Origin: Thiemannella venezuelensis
GTDB taxonomy: Bacteria; Actinomycetota; Actinomycetes; Streptosporangiales; Streptosporangiaceae
NCBI RefSeq assembly: GCF_014203605.1
Contig: NZ_JACHJJ010000004.1
Location: 124,001 to 188,000, forward strand
Direction of reading: 5' to 3'
Length of the DNA stretch: 64,000 nucleotides
Shown here: one piece after another, positions 43,424-51,834 of the stretch
Numbering within the stretch: position 1 is the first letter of the stretch
How the letters are laid out: each line of letters starts with the position of its first letter
Made by a program: the position numbers and the translations under genes
Notes under the pieces: model-generated
The model's input: only the letters and a program-made list of their open reading frames with translations
Database searches by the model: none
What the model was told of the DNA's origin: nothing

Positions 43424-45790
43424 TCAGCGCGCCCCGCCGGAGCCGAGTCCCTCGGCAGTAGTGGCGGAGCCGAGTCCCTCGGCAGCGGCGGCGGAGCCGA
43501 GTTCCCGGGCGGTGGCGACGAGCCGGTCCACCACCTCGGGGGTCAGGCCGATGCCGAAGGTACTGAACTTGATCAGCGGGAAGCCGAGGGCCATGCCGAG
43601 CAGCGCCGGATCCACCTGGTCGAGGGCGGCCAGGGCGGGCGCGTCGCCGAGCACCTTGCGCAGCGCCGCGCCGCCGGAGGGATGGGCGAGCCACTCGCCC
43701 AGGGTGGACATCCCGCTCAGCGGGGCCGTGTAGCCGTCACCCGGGGTGGTCAGCCCGGCGCGCAGGCGGATGTCCCGCGAGGAGGCTCCGACCTCGACGG
43801 TGAAGGAGCCGGGATCGATCTTCCAGTCCTTGCGGGAGACCGACCACTGCGCGACGTCCCGCCCGGTGAGGGTGAAGCGGACCCGCCGCCCGGCGCCGGG
43901 CTCCAGGCCGACCTTGGCGAAGCCGCGCAGTTCGTGCCGGGGGCGCGACGGCCGCTCCTCCTCGAACGCCACGTAGAGCTGGACGACCTCGTGCGCGAAG
44001 CGCCCGCCGGTGTTGGTGACGGTGACCTCGACGCTCCACTCGTTGTCCCCGGTCGCGCGGGCGTCGAGGTCGGAGTACTCGAACCGCGAGTAGGTCAGGC
44101 CGTGGCCGAACGGGTAGGCGACGTCCGTGCCGAGCGTGTCGTGGTGGCGGTAGCCGACGTAGCGGCCCTCGCCGTACACGACGTGCCCGTCGGCGCCGGG
44201 GAAGTGCAGGTGGGAGGGGACGTCGGCGAGGCGGTTCGGGATCGTCTCGGTGAGCCGGCCGGACGGGCTGTGCGTGCCGAGCAGCAGGTCGGCCAGGGCG
44301 GACCCGCCCGCCTGGCCGAGCAGCCACCCCTCCAGGATCGCCGAGGCCGAGTCCTGCCACCCGGCGACCGACACCACGCCCCCGTTGGACAGGACCACGA
44401 CGACCCGCGGGCAGACCTCGGCCACCCGGCGCAGCAGGGCGACCTGGACCGCGGGCAGGTCGATGGTGGTGCGGTCGTAGCCCTCCGACTCCGCGGCGTC
44501 CGGCAGGCCCAGGAAGACCAGCGCCGTGCCGGCCTCCGCCGCCGCGGCCACCGCCTCCCGCTCCAGCTCGGCGTCGGCCTCGCCGTCCAGCCGGTAGCCC
44601 GCCGCGAACGTCGGCGCGGCGTCCTGCCCGACGGCCTGCCCGATGGCGCGGCCCAGCGCGTCCCACGCGCTGTCCAGGCGGGTGGGGACCACGTGCGAGC
44701 TGCCGCCGCCCTGGTAGCGCGGGGTGCGGGCCAGTTCTCCCAGTACGGCGACGCGCGGGTGCGCCGCCAGGTCCAGGGGCAGGACGGGCCCCTCGTCCTG
44801 CACGCCGTCGTTCTTCAGCAGGACGGCCGAGGCGCGGGCCGCCTCGCGGGCGATCTCGTGGTGGGCGTCGGCGTCCCAGCCGTCGAACCGCTCCCTGCCG
44901 CCGGTCCGCCGGGCGAGCGCGAGCAGGCGCCCGGCCGCCCGGTCCAGCACCGCCTCGGGCAGCCGGCCGGAGCGCACCGCCTCGACGATCTCCCCGTCGG
45001 TCCCGGTGGGCGGCATCTCCAGGTCGAGGCCCGCCTCCAGGGCCGCCACCCGGTCGTTGACCGCGCCCCAGTCCGACGTCACCAGCCCGTCGAAGCCCCA
45101 CTCGCCGCGCAGCAGGTCGGTCAGGAGCCACCGGTTCTGGCTCGCGTAGACCCCGTTGATCCTGTTGTAGGAGCACATGACGGTGTACGGCCGCGCCTCG
45201 CGCACGATGTGCTCGAAGGCCGGCAGGTAGATCTCGCGCAGGGTCTGCTCGTCGACCTCCGCGCTGACCCGCATGCGGTCGGTCTCCTGGTTGTTGACCG
45301 CGAAGTGCTTGACGCACGCGCCGACGCCGAGCGACTGGATGCCGGCGACGACGGCCGCGCCCATCACCCCGGTGAGGTGGGGGTCCTCGGAGAAGTACTC
45401 GAAGTTGCGGCCGCACAGCGGGGAGCGCTTGATGTTGACCCCGGGACCGAGCACGACGTCGACCCCGAGGGCGGAGGCCTCGCGTCCCAGGGCCGCGCCC
45501 ACCCGGCGGGCCAGCTCCGGGTCCCAGGAGGAGCCGAGCGCGACGGCGGGCGGGAAGCAGGTCGCCGGGAGGCTGTTGTGGATGCCGAGGGCGTCACCCG
45601 TGCTCTCGGGCTGGCGGCGCATCCCGTGCGGGCCGTCGGAGAGCGTGAGGGCGCGCACCGTGCCCGGGACGGCCGTGGTGTTCCAGGTGCCGCTCCCTGA
45701 GGTGAGGGAGGCCTTCTCCTCCAGGCCGAGTCCGGAGACCTCCTCCGGGACGGGCCCGGCGGTCGATGCTTCACGGCCGTTCTGTGTCAT
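43424..45790 (-). CDS. GH3 beta-glycosidase
   Basis: 788 residues, no signal peptide. The N-terminal (alpha/beta)8 domain has substrate loop LSDGPHGMRRQ, GRNFEYFSEDPHLTG, KHFAVNNQETDR, and nucleophile Asp240 in GLVTSDWGA. A central alpha/beta sandwich follows, then a fibronectin III-like C-terminal domain (YPFGHGLTYSRFEYS ... VTVTNTGGRFAHEVVQLYV). An added tail after residue ~700 ends in a nine-residue LGS-x-x-x-AEG repeat. It resembles intracellular beta-glucosidases/xylosidases. GAGGCACC precedes the ATG. The TetR gene lies 23 bases upstream, so they form an operon. Confidence 0.92.
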   Translation of the reverse strand: MTQNGREASTAGPVPEEVSGLGLEEKASLTSGSGTWNTTAVPGTVRALTLSDGPHGMRRQPESTGDALGIHNSLPATCFPPAVALGSSWDPELARRVGAALGREASALGVDVVLGPGVNIKRSPLCGRNFEYFSEDPHLTGVMGAAVVAGIQSLGVGACVKHFAVNNQETDRMRVSAEVDEQTLREIYLPAFEHIVREARPYTVMCSYNRINGVYASQNRWLLTDLLRGEWGFDGLVTSDWGAVNDRVAALEAGLDLEMPPTGTDGEIVEAVRSGRLPEAVLDRAAGRLLALARRTGGRERFDGWDADAHHEIAREAARASAVLLKNDGVQDEGPVLPLDLAAHPRVAVLGELARTPRYQGGGSSHVVPTRLDSAWDALGRAIGQAVGQDAAPTFAAGYRLDGEADAELEREAVAAAAEAGTALVFLGLPDAAESEGYDRTTIDLPAVQVALLRRVAEVCPRVVVVLSNGGVVSVAGWQDSASAILEGWLLGQAGGSALADLLLGTHSPSGRLTETIPNRLADVPSHLHFPGADGHVVYGEGRYVGYRHHDTLGTDVAYPFGHGLTYSRFEYSDLDARATGDNEWSVEVTVTNTGGRFAHEVVQLYVAFEEERPSRPRHELRGFAKVGLEPGAGRRVRFTLTGRDVAQWSVSRKDWKIDPGSFTVEVGASSRDIRLRAGLTTPGDGYTAPLSGMSTLGEWLAHPSGGAALRKVLGDAPALAALDQVDPALLGMALGFPLIKFSTFGIGLTPEVVDRLVATARELGSAAAAEGLGSATTAEGLGSGGAR
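43438..43503 (-). repeat. 27-base tandem repeat at the 3' end of the GH3 gene
   Basis: Units 43438-43464 and 43465-43491 plus a partial third unit to 43503 differ by few bases and encode an LGS-x-x-x-AEG repeat in the last 25 residues of the enzyme, outside the folded domains. Confidence 0.7.
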
Positions 45791-45813
45791 GCGGTGCCTC
45801 GTGTTCGTGATCG

Positions 45814-46455
45814 TCAGGACGGGTGGGGCGGGTCCGGCTCGGCGCGCCCGGCCGGCACGTCCAGGCCCAGCTGGCGGAGGAAGGCGACGACCGACGCGCG
45901 CATGTCGACCGCCTCGGGTTCGAGCAGCCACTGGGTCTGCAGGCCGTCTATCAGCGCGATGAGCTGCTGGGCGACGGCGCCCGGGTCATGGCCCGGCGGG
46001 GGCGTGACGCGGGAGAACAGGGAGGAGAGCAGCCAGGCCGCCTGCCCGCGCAGCCGCCGGTAGCGCTGGACGAAGTAGTCGTGCGCGGGATGCTCCGGGT
46101 CGGCCGCCTCGCCTGAGATCTTCACGTAGAGACCGACCAGGCCCGGGGTGCGCATGTTCCGCGCCACCTGGTCGATGACCCGTTCGAGGAGCTCCTCGGG
46201 GCCGGCCTCGTGGTCGGGCCCGCTCATCACCCTCGCGTCGACCTCGTCGCGGCGGCTGAGCACCTGGATGAGCAGGTCGTCCTTGCCGGGGAAGTGGTGC
46301 AGCAGCCCGGCGTGGGTCAGGCCCGCGTGCGCGGCGATGTCGCGCAGGGAGACGGCGTGGAAGCCGGAGCGGGAGAACAGCTCCGTGGCGGAGTCGAGGA
46401 TGCGCGAGCGGGTGCGCTCGCCCTTGCGCCCTCGGCGGGGGATCGCTTCGGTCAC
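45814..46455 (-). CDS. TetR-family regulator of the glycosidase/importer regulon
   Basis: About 213 residues. The TetR helix-turn-helix is RTRSRILDSATELFSRSGFHAVSLRDIAAHAGLTHAGLLHHFPGKDDL, with a large C-terminal ligand domain. GTG 46455 is chosen for the AAAGG 8 bases upstream; ATG 46482 is possible. It is in an operon with GH3 and divergent from the ABC importer. An 18-bp dyad lies between them and copies lie before GH1 and GH20. A likely inducer is an oligosaccharide or breakdown product from the imported substrate. TetR proteins rarely control sugar catabolism, where LacI or ROK are usual, which is notable. Confidence 0.85.
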   Translation of the reverse strand: MTEAIPRRGRKGERTRSRILDSATELFSRSGFHAVSLRDIAAHAGLTHAGLLHHFPGKDDLLIQVLSRRDEVDARVMSGPDHEAGPEELLERVIDQVARNMRTPGLVGLYVKISGEAADPEHPAHDYFVQRYRRLRGQAAWLLSSLFSRVTPPPGHDPGAVAQQLIALIDGLQTQWLLEPEAVDMRASVVAFLRQLGLDVPAGRAEPDPPHPS

Positions 46456-46561
46456 CGACCGGCCTTTCTGCGGTCTGGGCATGTGGGGTCTCGGGCACGT
46501 GGGGTGCGAGTACGTGCCGCGGTATCGCGAGACTAGCCCGGCCCTCGGCGGCTCACATTAA

Positions 46562-46579
46562 ACCTACCACGTGGTTAGT
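46562..46579 (+). promoter_or_regulatory. Operator B in the TetR/ABC importer divergent promoter
   Basis: ACCTACCA-CG-TGGTTAGT, an 18-bp dyad 67 bases upstream of the substrate-binding-protein start and about 107 bases from the TetR start. Its two half-sites are exactly those of site A, reversed. Confidence 0.65.
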
Positions 46580-46646
46580 TTTGGGGGTATGCTCGCCGCA
46601 CATTCGGCCGAGACAGTCGTCCCCGCCTTGAGACGGAGTGAGCTCC

Positions 46647-48188
46647 ATGAAGAAATCCGCCAGGGTCGCCATCGCCGCGCTTGCCCTTCTGGCTGCGCCG
46701 ACGGTGCTCGCAGGCTGTTCGGACTCCGGCGGCGGCGCCGCGCCGGACAGCGGGCCCAAGGCCCTGAGCATCGCGACGATGACGCTCCCGCAGAGCCTCG
46801 ACCCGAAGGACGCCAGCGGCAGCGCGCTCCCGTTCTTCCAGGCCGTCTACGACACCCTGGTCAAGCGCGAGCCGGACGGCTCCTACAGCCCGATGCTCGC
46901 CACCGAGTGGAAGTACAACGAGGACCTCACCGAACTGGCGCTCACGCTGCGCAGCGGCGTGAAGTTCGACGACGGCACCCCGTTCGACGCCGAGGCCGTC
47001 AAGGCGAACATGGAGCGCTTCCGCAAGGGCGGCGGCGCGCAGGCCAAGACGCTCAACGACGTCAAGACGATCAAGGTGGTCGACGCCGCCCACGTGACCC
47101 TGGAGCTGGCGCAGCCCAACCCCGCGATGCTGTTCTACCTGAGCGACGCGGCCGGCCTCATGGCCAACCCCGCCGACTTCGCCAAGGGCGACGCGCTCAA
47201 GACCAAGCCCAGCGGGACCGGCCCCTACGACCTGGACCAGAACCTGACCTTCATCGGGACCCGGTGGACGTTCACCCGGGCACCCGGGTACTGGGGCGCC
47301 AGGCTCCCCTACGACACGGTCACGATCAACTACTTCGACAACGAGACGGCCATCGTCAACGGCCTCAAGACCGGGCAGGTCAACGCCGCCCTGATCCAGG
47401 ACGCCGACCAGCAGATCAGCGCCGAGAGCGACCCGAAGGTCAAGAGCACCAAGCAGGAGTTCGACTTCCAGGGCCTGGTCCTGTTCGACCGGGGCGGCAT
47501 GGTCACCCCTGAGCTGCGCGACCCCCGGGTGCGCCAGGCGCTGAACTACGCGATCGACCGCAAGACGATGCTGGAGAAGATCCGCCAGAACCGCGGCGAG
47601 ATCACCAACCAGGTCTTCGGCCCGAGCACCGCGGCCTACAAGCCCGAGCTCGACGGCCACTACTCCCACGACCCGGCCAAGGCGCGCGAGCTGCTCAAGG
47701 AGGCCGGCCTCGGCGGCGGTTTCACCCTCAAGCTGCCGCGCATCGCGGCGATCGTCTCCGACGCTCTCGCCGCCTCGCTCCAGGCCGACCTGGGCGCCGT
47801 CGGCATCAAGCTGAGCTGGGAGGACGTCGACGCCGGCTCCGCCATCAAGCGCATCTTCACCGACCGTGCCTTCTCCGGCCTGGTCATGAACATCGGCCAG
47901 TCCTCGACCGACTGGGTCGTGGTCGGCGAGCTGGTCCTGCCCGGCGCGTTCAACATGTTCGGCTACACCGACGACACGGTGAAGGAACTGCTGCCCAAGA
48001 TCCAGGGCAGGGACGCCCAGGCCGCCAAGGCGGAGCTGCAGGCGCTCAACGAGCACCTCGTCAAGGACGGCTGGTTCGTGCCCTTCTACCGGATGACGTT
48101 CCTGCACGTCTCGGACGGCACCGTGACGATCACTCCGCAGGACGGCATGGCCGTGCCGTCCATCTACAACTACGCGCCCGCCAAGTAG
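46647..48188 (+). CDS. Dipeptide/oligopeptide-type ABC substrate-binding lipoprotein
   Basis: 513 residues. A lipoprotein signal with lipobox VLAGC (Cys near residue 22) precedes a family 5 solute-binding protein: LDPKDASGSALPFFQAVYDTLVKREPDGSYSPMLATEWKYNEDLTELALTLR, GVKFDDGTPFDAEAVKANMER and DPRVRQALNYAIDRK. Family 5 proteins bind peptides but also beta-linked oligosaccharides in several bacteria and archaea. The glycosidase regulon here makes an oligosaccharide the better guess. The ATG follows GGAGTGAGCTCC. A hairpin after the gene may lower expression of the membrane genes relative to this one. Confidence 0.88.
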   Translation: MKKSARVAIAALALLAAPTVLAGCSDSGGGAAPDSGPKALSIATMTLPQSLDPKDASGSALPFFQAVYDTLVKREPDGSYSPMLATEWKYNEDLTELALTLRSGVKFDDGTPFDAEAVKANMERFRKGGGAQAKTLNDVKTIKVVDAAHVTLELAQPNPAMLFYLSDAAGLMANPADFAKGDALKTKPSGTGPYDLDQNLTFIGTRWTFTRAPGYWGARLPYDTVTINYFDNETAIVNGLKTGQVNAALIQDADQQISAESDPKVKSTKQEFDFQGLVLFDRGGMVTPELRDPRVRQALNYAIDRKTMLEKIRQNRGEITNQVFGPSTAAYKPELDGHYSHDPAKARELLKEAGLGGGFTLKLPRIAAIVSDALAASLQADLGAVGIKLSWEDVDAGSAIKRIFTDRAFSGLVMNIGQSSTDWVVVGELVLPGAFNMFGYTDDTVKELLPKIQGRDAQAAKAELQALNEHLVKDGWFVPFYRMTFLHVSDGTVTITPQDGMAVPSIYNYAPAK

Positions 48189-48195
48189 TCCCGCA

Positions 48196-48223
48196 GGCCG
48201 GGGCGGCCCACCCCGCCCCGGCC
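48196..48223 (+). terminator. Intra-operon hairpin after the binding-protein gene
   Basis: GGCCGGGGCGG (48196-48206) pairs perfectly with CCGCCCCGGCC (48213-48223), loop CCCACC, 7 bases after the stop. Such hairpins often stabilise or attenuate transcripts so that binding protein exceeds permease. Confidence 0.55.
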
Positions 48224-48245
48224 CGACAACGGATGTCGAGTTCCC

Positions 48246-49187
48246 ATGCTGAGCTTCATCGCGCGCAGGACCGCGGCGGGGGCGGTGCTCCTCTTCGTGA
48301 TCTCCTTCCTCTCCTACACGCTCCTGTCGATCCCCGACACGGACGTGGGCCGGCAGCTCCTCGGGCAGGGCGCGAGCCAGGACCTCGTCGACGCCAGGAA
48401 CGCCGCCCTCGGCCTGGACCGCCCCACCGCCGTGCAGTACGCGGACTGGCTGGCGCACGCCGTCCGGGGCGACTTCGGAACCTCCTGGTTCAGCGGTGAG
48501 AACGTGATGCGGGCGATCGCCAACCGGCTGCCCGTCACGATCAGCCTGATGGTCGGCGTCACCCTCGTCACGGCCGTGCTCGCGTTCGGGCTCGGCGTGT
48601 GGGCGGGCGTGCGCCGCGGCGCGGTCGACCGGTTCGTCCAGGTGTTCGCCGTCGTGGGCTACGCCCTGCCCGCCTTCCTGGTCACGCTGGTCATCGTCCT
48701 GGTCTTCGCCGTGCACCTGCGCTGGTTCCCGGCCATCGGCTACGTGGGCCTCACCGAGTCCTTCACCGGCTGGCTCTCCACGGTGACGCTGCCCGTCGTC
48801 TCCCTGGCGGTCGTCTCCGTCGCCGGCGTCGCGCAGCAGGTCCGCGGGTCGGTGATCGACGTCATGCGCCAGGACTACGTGCGGACCCTGCGCGCGCGGG
48901 GGCTGCCGCCGTGGCGGATCATCCTCCGGCACGTCGTCAGGAACGCCTCGGCGCCCGCGCTCGCGGTGCTCGGCATGCAGTTCGTCGGCATGCTGGGCGG
49001 GGCCGTGCTGGTGGAGCAGATCTTCGGGCTGCCCGGCATCGGGAGCATGACCGTCAACTACACCACCCGCGGCGACATCCCCGTCATCATGGCGCTGGTC
49101 ATGGTCTCCGTGACCGTCGTGATCGTGATCAACCTCGTCGTCGACATCCTGATCGGATGGCTGAACCCGAAAGCGAGGATCGCATGA
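48246..49187 (+). CDS. ABC permease (DppB-like)
   Basis: 313 residues with six membrane helices. It opens LSFIARRTAAGAVLLFVISFLSY, and the EAA-type loop is RQDYVRTLRARGLPPWRIILRHVVRNASAP, followed by GGAVLVEQIFGLPGIGSM, the standard DppB/OppB C-terminal motif. It forms half of the import channel with the permease domain of the next gene. The stop overlaps the next start (ATGA). Confidence 0.92.
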   Translation: MLSFIARRTAAGAVLLFVISFLSYTLLSIPDTDVGRQLLGQGASQDLVDARNAALGLDRPTAVQYADWLAHAVRGDFGTSWFSGENVMRAIANRLPVTISLMVGVTLVTAVLAFGLGVWAGVRRGAVDRFVQVFAVVGYALPAFLVTLVIVLVFAVHLRWFPAIGYVGLTESFTGWLSTVTLPVVSLAVVSVAGVAQQVRGSVIDVMRQDYVRTLRARGLPPWRIILRHVVRNASAPALAVLGMQFVGMLGGAVLVEQIFGLPGIGSMTVNYTTRGDIPVIMALVMVSVTVVIVINLVVDILIGWLNPKARIA

Positions 49188-50971
49188 GCGAGAGCACGCC
49201 GGCCGCGCTCCCGTCCGCGCCCGGGCCCGTGCGGCGGGCCGGTGCCGCCCGGCTGCTGCTGGCGCACCCGCTGGGGCTGGTCTCCGCGATCGTGCTGGCC
49301 GCCGTCGTCGCAGGCGTGCTGCTCGCGCCCGTGCTCAGCCCGCAGGATCCGGACGTCTCCAACCTGCGCGACGCGTTCGGCGGCCCGGCCGCCGGCCACC
49401 CGCTCGGCTTCGACTCGGCCGGCCGGGACATCCTGACCCGCCTGCTGCACGGCGGGCGGAACACGCTGGGCGGCGCGGTGATCGCGCTGGCGGTCGCGCT
49501 GGCCCTGGGCGTGCCGAGCGGCCTGCTGGCCGGCTACCGCGGCGGCCGGTTCGACTCCGCGGCCGGCTGGGTCGTCAACCTGGTCATGGCACTGCCCGCC
49601 ATGGTCGTGCTGCTGGCCTCGCGCGCCATCCTCGGCCCCACCGTCTGGGTCCTCATGGTGGTCCTCGGATTCCTCGTCGCGCCCGTCTTCTTCCGGCTGG
49701 TCCGCGGCATCGTCGCGAACGTCCGCAACGAGCTCTACGTCGACGCCGCGAAGGTGTCCGGGCTGCGCGACCGGCGGATCGTGGCGCGCCACGTTCTCAT
49801 CGTGGTGCGCGCCCCCATCATCATCCAGGTGGCGCTCGTCTCGGGCATCGCCGTCGGCCTCCAGGCGGGTCTGGAGTTCCTCGGCATCGGCAGCGGGGAC
49901 ACGCCGACGTGGGGCGCGATGCTCAACGAGGCGTTCAAGAACATCCAGCGGGCACCGCTGCTGATGCTCTGGCCCGGCCTCGCTCTGGGCCTGACCAACG
50001 GTGCGCTGGTGCTGCTCGCCGCCGCCCTGCGCGACGTGCTGGAGGACCGGGGCGCGGCGCCCGCCGTACGGCGCCGCCGCGCCCCGGCCCCGGAGGCCCC
50101 GCGGGGGACGGACGGGACTCCGGCGGGTGCGGGCGGGCGCGCCCGGCTGCTGTCCGTGCGCGACCTGGCCGTCTCCTACGCCCTGCCCGGCGGCGGCGAG
50201 CGGGAGGTGGTCCACGGCGTGGACCTCGACGTGCGGGCGGGGGAGATCGTCGGACTGGTCGGTGAGTCCGGGTCGGGCAAGACCCAGACGGCCTTCTCGA
50301 TCCTCGGCATCCTCCCCGAGGGCGGGCGCGTCAGCCGCGGGAGCATCACCGTGGAGGGGCAGGAGATCGTCGGCATGCCCGAGCGCAGGCACCGCGCCCT
50401 CCGCGGGGACGTGGTCGCCTACGTCCCCCAGGAGCCGATGAGCAACCTCGACCCGGCGTTCACGGTCGGCAGCCAGCTCGTCGAGCCCATGCGCTGCAAG
50501 CTCGGGATCTCCAGGGCGGAGGCCACCCGGCGCGCGCTCGACCTGCTGAGCCTGGTCGAGATCGCGGATCCGCGGCGGACCTTCGGCTCCTACCCCCACG
50601 AGATCTCCGGCGGCATGGCGCAGCGCGTCCTGATCGCGGGCGCCATGTCGTGCGACCCCAGGCTCCTCATCGCCGACGAGCCCACCACGGCACTCGACGT
50701 CATGGTCCAGGCGGAGGTGCTCGGCCTGCTCCGCAGGCTGCAGCGGGAACGCGGGCTCGGCGTCCTGCTCGTCACCCACAACCTCGGTGTGGTCGCCGAC
50801 CTGTGCGACCGCGTGGCCGTGATGAAACAGGGGCGCATCGTCGAGACCGGGACGGCGGAGCAGGTCCTGCACGCCCCCGGCGATCCCTACACCCAGAGGC
50901 TGCTCGGCGCCGTGCTGGACGACGTCCCGGCGCGCGGGCCCTGGCGGCCGTCGAACGCGGAGGTCTCGTGA
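49184..50971 (+). CDS. ABC permease-ATPase fusion (DppC-DppD)
   Basis: 595 residues. Residues 1-285 are a DppC-like permease (SPQDPDVSNLRDAFGGP, HPLGFDSAGRDILTRLLHGGR, YVDAAKVSGLRDRRIVARHVL). After a Pro/Ala/Arg linker, residues 320-580 are a DppD-like ATPase with Walker A GESGSGKT, Q-loop VPQEPMSNLDP, signature HEISGGMAQRV, Walker B RLLIADEP and switch His in VTHNLG. Fusions of this type are known in actinobacteria and fix the channel:ATPase ratio at 1:1. The next gene supplies the second ATPase. Confidence 0.93.
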   Translation: MSESTPAALPSAPGPVRRAGAARLLLAHPLGLVSAIVLAAVVAGVLLAPVLSPQDPDVSNLRDAFGGPAAGHPLGFDSAGRDILTRLLHGGRNTLGGAVIALAVALALGVPSGLLAGYRGGRFDSAAGWVVNLVMALPAMVVLLASRAILGPTVWVLMVVLGFLVAPVFFRLVRGIVANVRNELYVDAAKVSGLRDRRIVARHVLIVVRAPIIIQVALVSGIAVGLQAGLEFLGIGSGDTPTWGAMLNEAFKNIQRAPLLMLWPGLALGLTNGALVLLAAALRDVLEDRGAAPAVRRRRAPAPEAPRGTDGTPAGAGGRARLLSVRDLAVSYALPGGGEREVVHGVDLDVRAGEIVGLVGESGSGKTQTAFSILGILPEGGRVSRGSITVEGQEIVGMPERRHRALRGDVVAYVPQEPMSNLDPAFTVGSQLVEPMRCKLGISRAEATRRALDLLSLVEIADPRRTFGSYPHEISGGMAQRVLIAGAMSCDPRLLIADEPTTALDVMVQAEVLGLLRRLQRERGLGVLLVTHNLGVVADLCDRVAVMKQGRIVETGTAEQVLHAPGDPYTQRLLGAVLDDVPARGPWRPSNAEVS

Positions 50972-51831
50972 TGTCCGGAAGCACACCCGGCGGTGCGACC
51001 GCCGGCCCCCTCCTGGCGGTCGAGGACCTGCGGGTCTCCTTCCCCGGCAAGGGGTGGCGCGCCCCGCGCGTCGAGGTCCTGAAGGGGGTGTCGCTGGACA
51101 TCCGTCCCGGCGAGACCCTGGGGCTGGTGGGGGAGTCGGGGTCGGGCAAGACCACGATCGGCCGCGCGATCCTGGGCCTCGTCCCGGTCGGCTCCGGGGC
51201 GATCACGTTCGCCGGGGAGCGCATCGACCGTGCCGCGGCCCGGCGCCGGCGCGAGCTGAGCCGCGACATCCAGGTCATCTTCCAGGACCCGTACACCTCG
51301 CTGAACCCCTCGCTGACCGTGGGGGACACGCTCTCGGAGCCGCTGCTCGCGCAGGGGTACGCCGCCCGGGAGGCCCGCGAGAGGGTCGGCCGGCTCCTCG
51401 ACCGGGTGGAACTGCCCGCGGACGCCGCCCACCGGCTGCCCCGCGAGTTCTCCGGCGGGCAGCGCCAGCGGGTGGCGATCGCCCGCGCCCTGGCGATCGG
51501 CCCCAGGCTGATCGTGTGCGACGAGCCGGTCTCGGCCCTCGACCTGACCACCCAGAAGACGGTGCTCGACCTGCTGGTGGAGATCCAGGAGCGGACGGGG
51601 GTCTCCTACCTGTTCGTCTCCCACGACCTGTCGGTGGTCCGGTTCATGAGCCACCGGGTGGCGGTCATCCACCGCGGCGAGATCGTGGAGACGGGCGAGG
51701 CGGCCGAGGTGACGGCCGAGCCGCGGCACCCCTACACCCGGGGGCTGCTGCTGGCGGCCCCGGTCGCCGACGTCGCCGCGCAGCGGGCGCGGCGGCAGGC
51801 GTTCGAGCGCGAGTACGGCGCCGCCACCTGA
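50971..51831 (+). CDS. ABC transporter ATP-binding protein (DppF-like)
   Basis: 286 residues: Walker A GESGSGKTT, Q-loop VIFQDPYTSLNPSLTVGDTL, signature REFSGGQRQRVAIARALAIGP, Walker B LIVCDEPVSALD, switch SHDLSVVRFM, and the OppF-type C-terminus AEPRHPYTRGLLLAAP. It pairs with the ATPase half of the upstream fusion. GGAGG lies 7 bases before ATG 50971; GTG 50968 is also possible. The stop is 3 bases from the convergent GH20 stop, leaving no room for a separate terminator. Confidence 0.93.
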   Translation: MSGSTPGGATAGPLLAVEDLRVSFPGKGWRAPRVEVLKGVSLDIRPGETLGLVGESGSGKTTIGRAILGLVPVGSGAITFAGERIDRAAARRRRELSRDIQVIFQDPYTSLNPSLTVGDTLSEPLLAQGYAAREARERVGRLLDRVELPADAAHRLPREFSGGQRQRVAIARALAIGPRLIVCDEPVSALDLTTQKTVLDLLVEIQERTGVSYLFVSHDLSVVRFMSHRVAVIHRGEIVETGEAAEVTAEPRHPYTRGLLLAAPVADVAAQRARRQAFEREYGAAT

Positions 51832-51834
51832 CCC

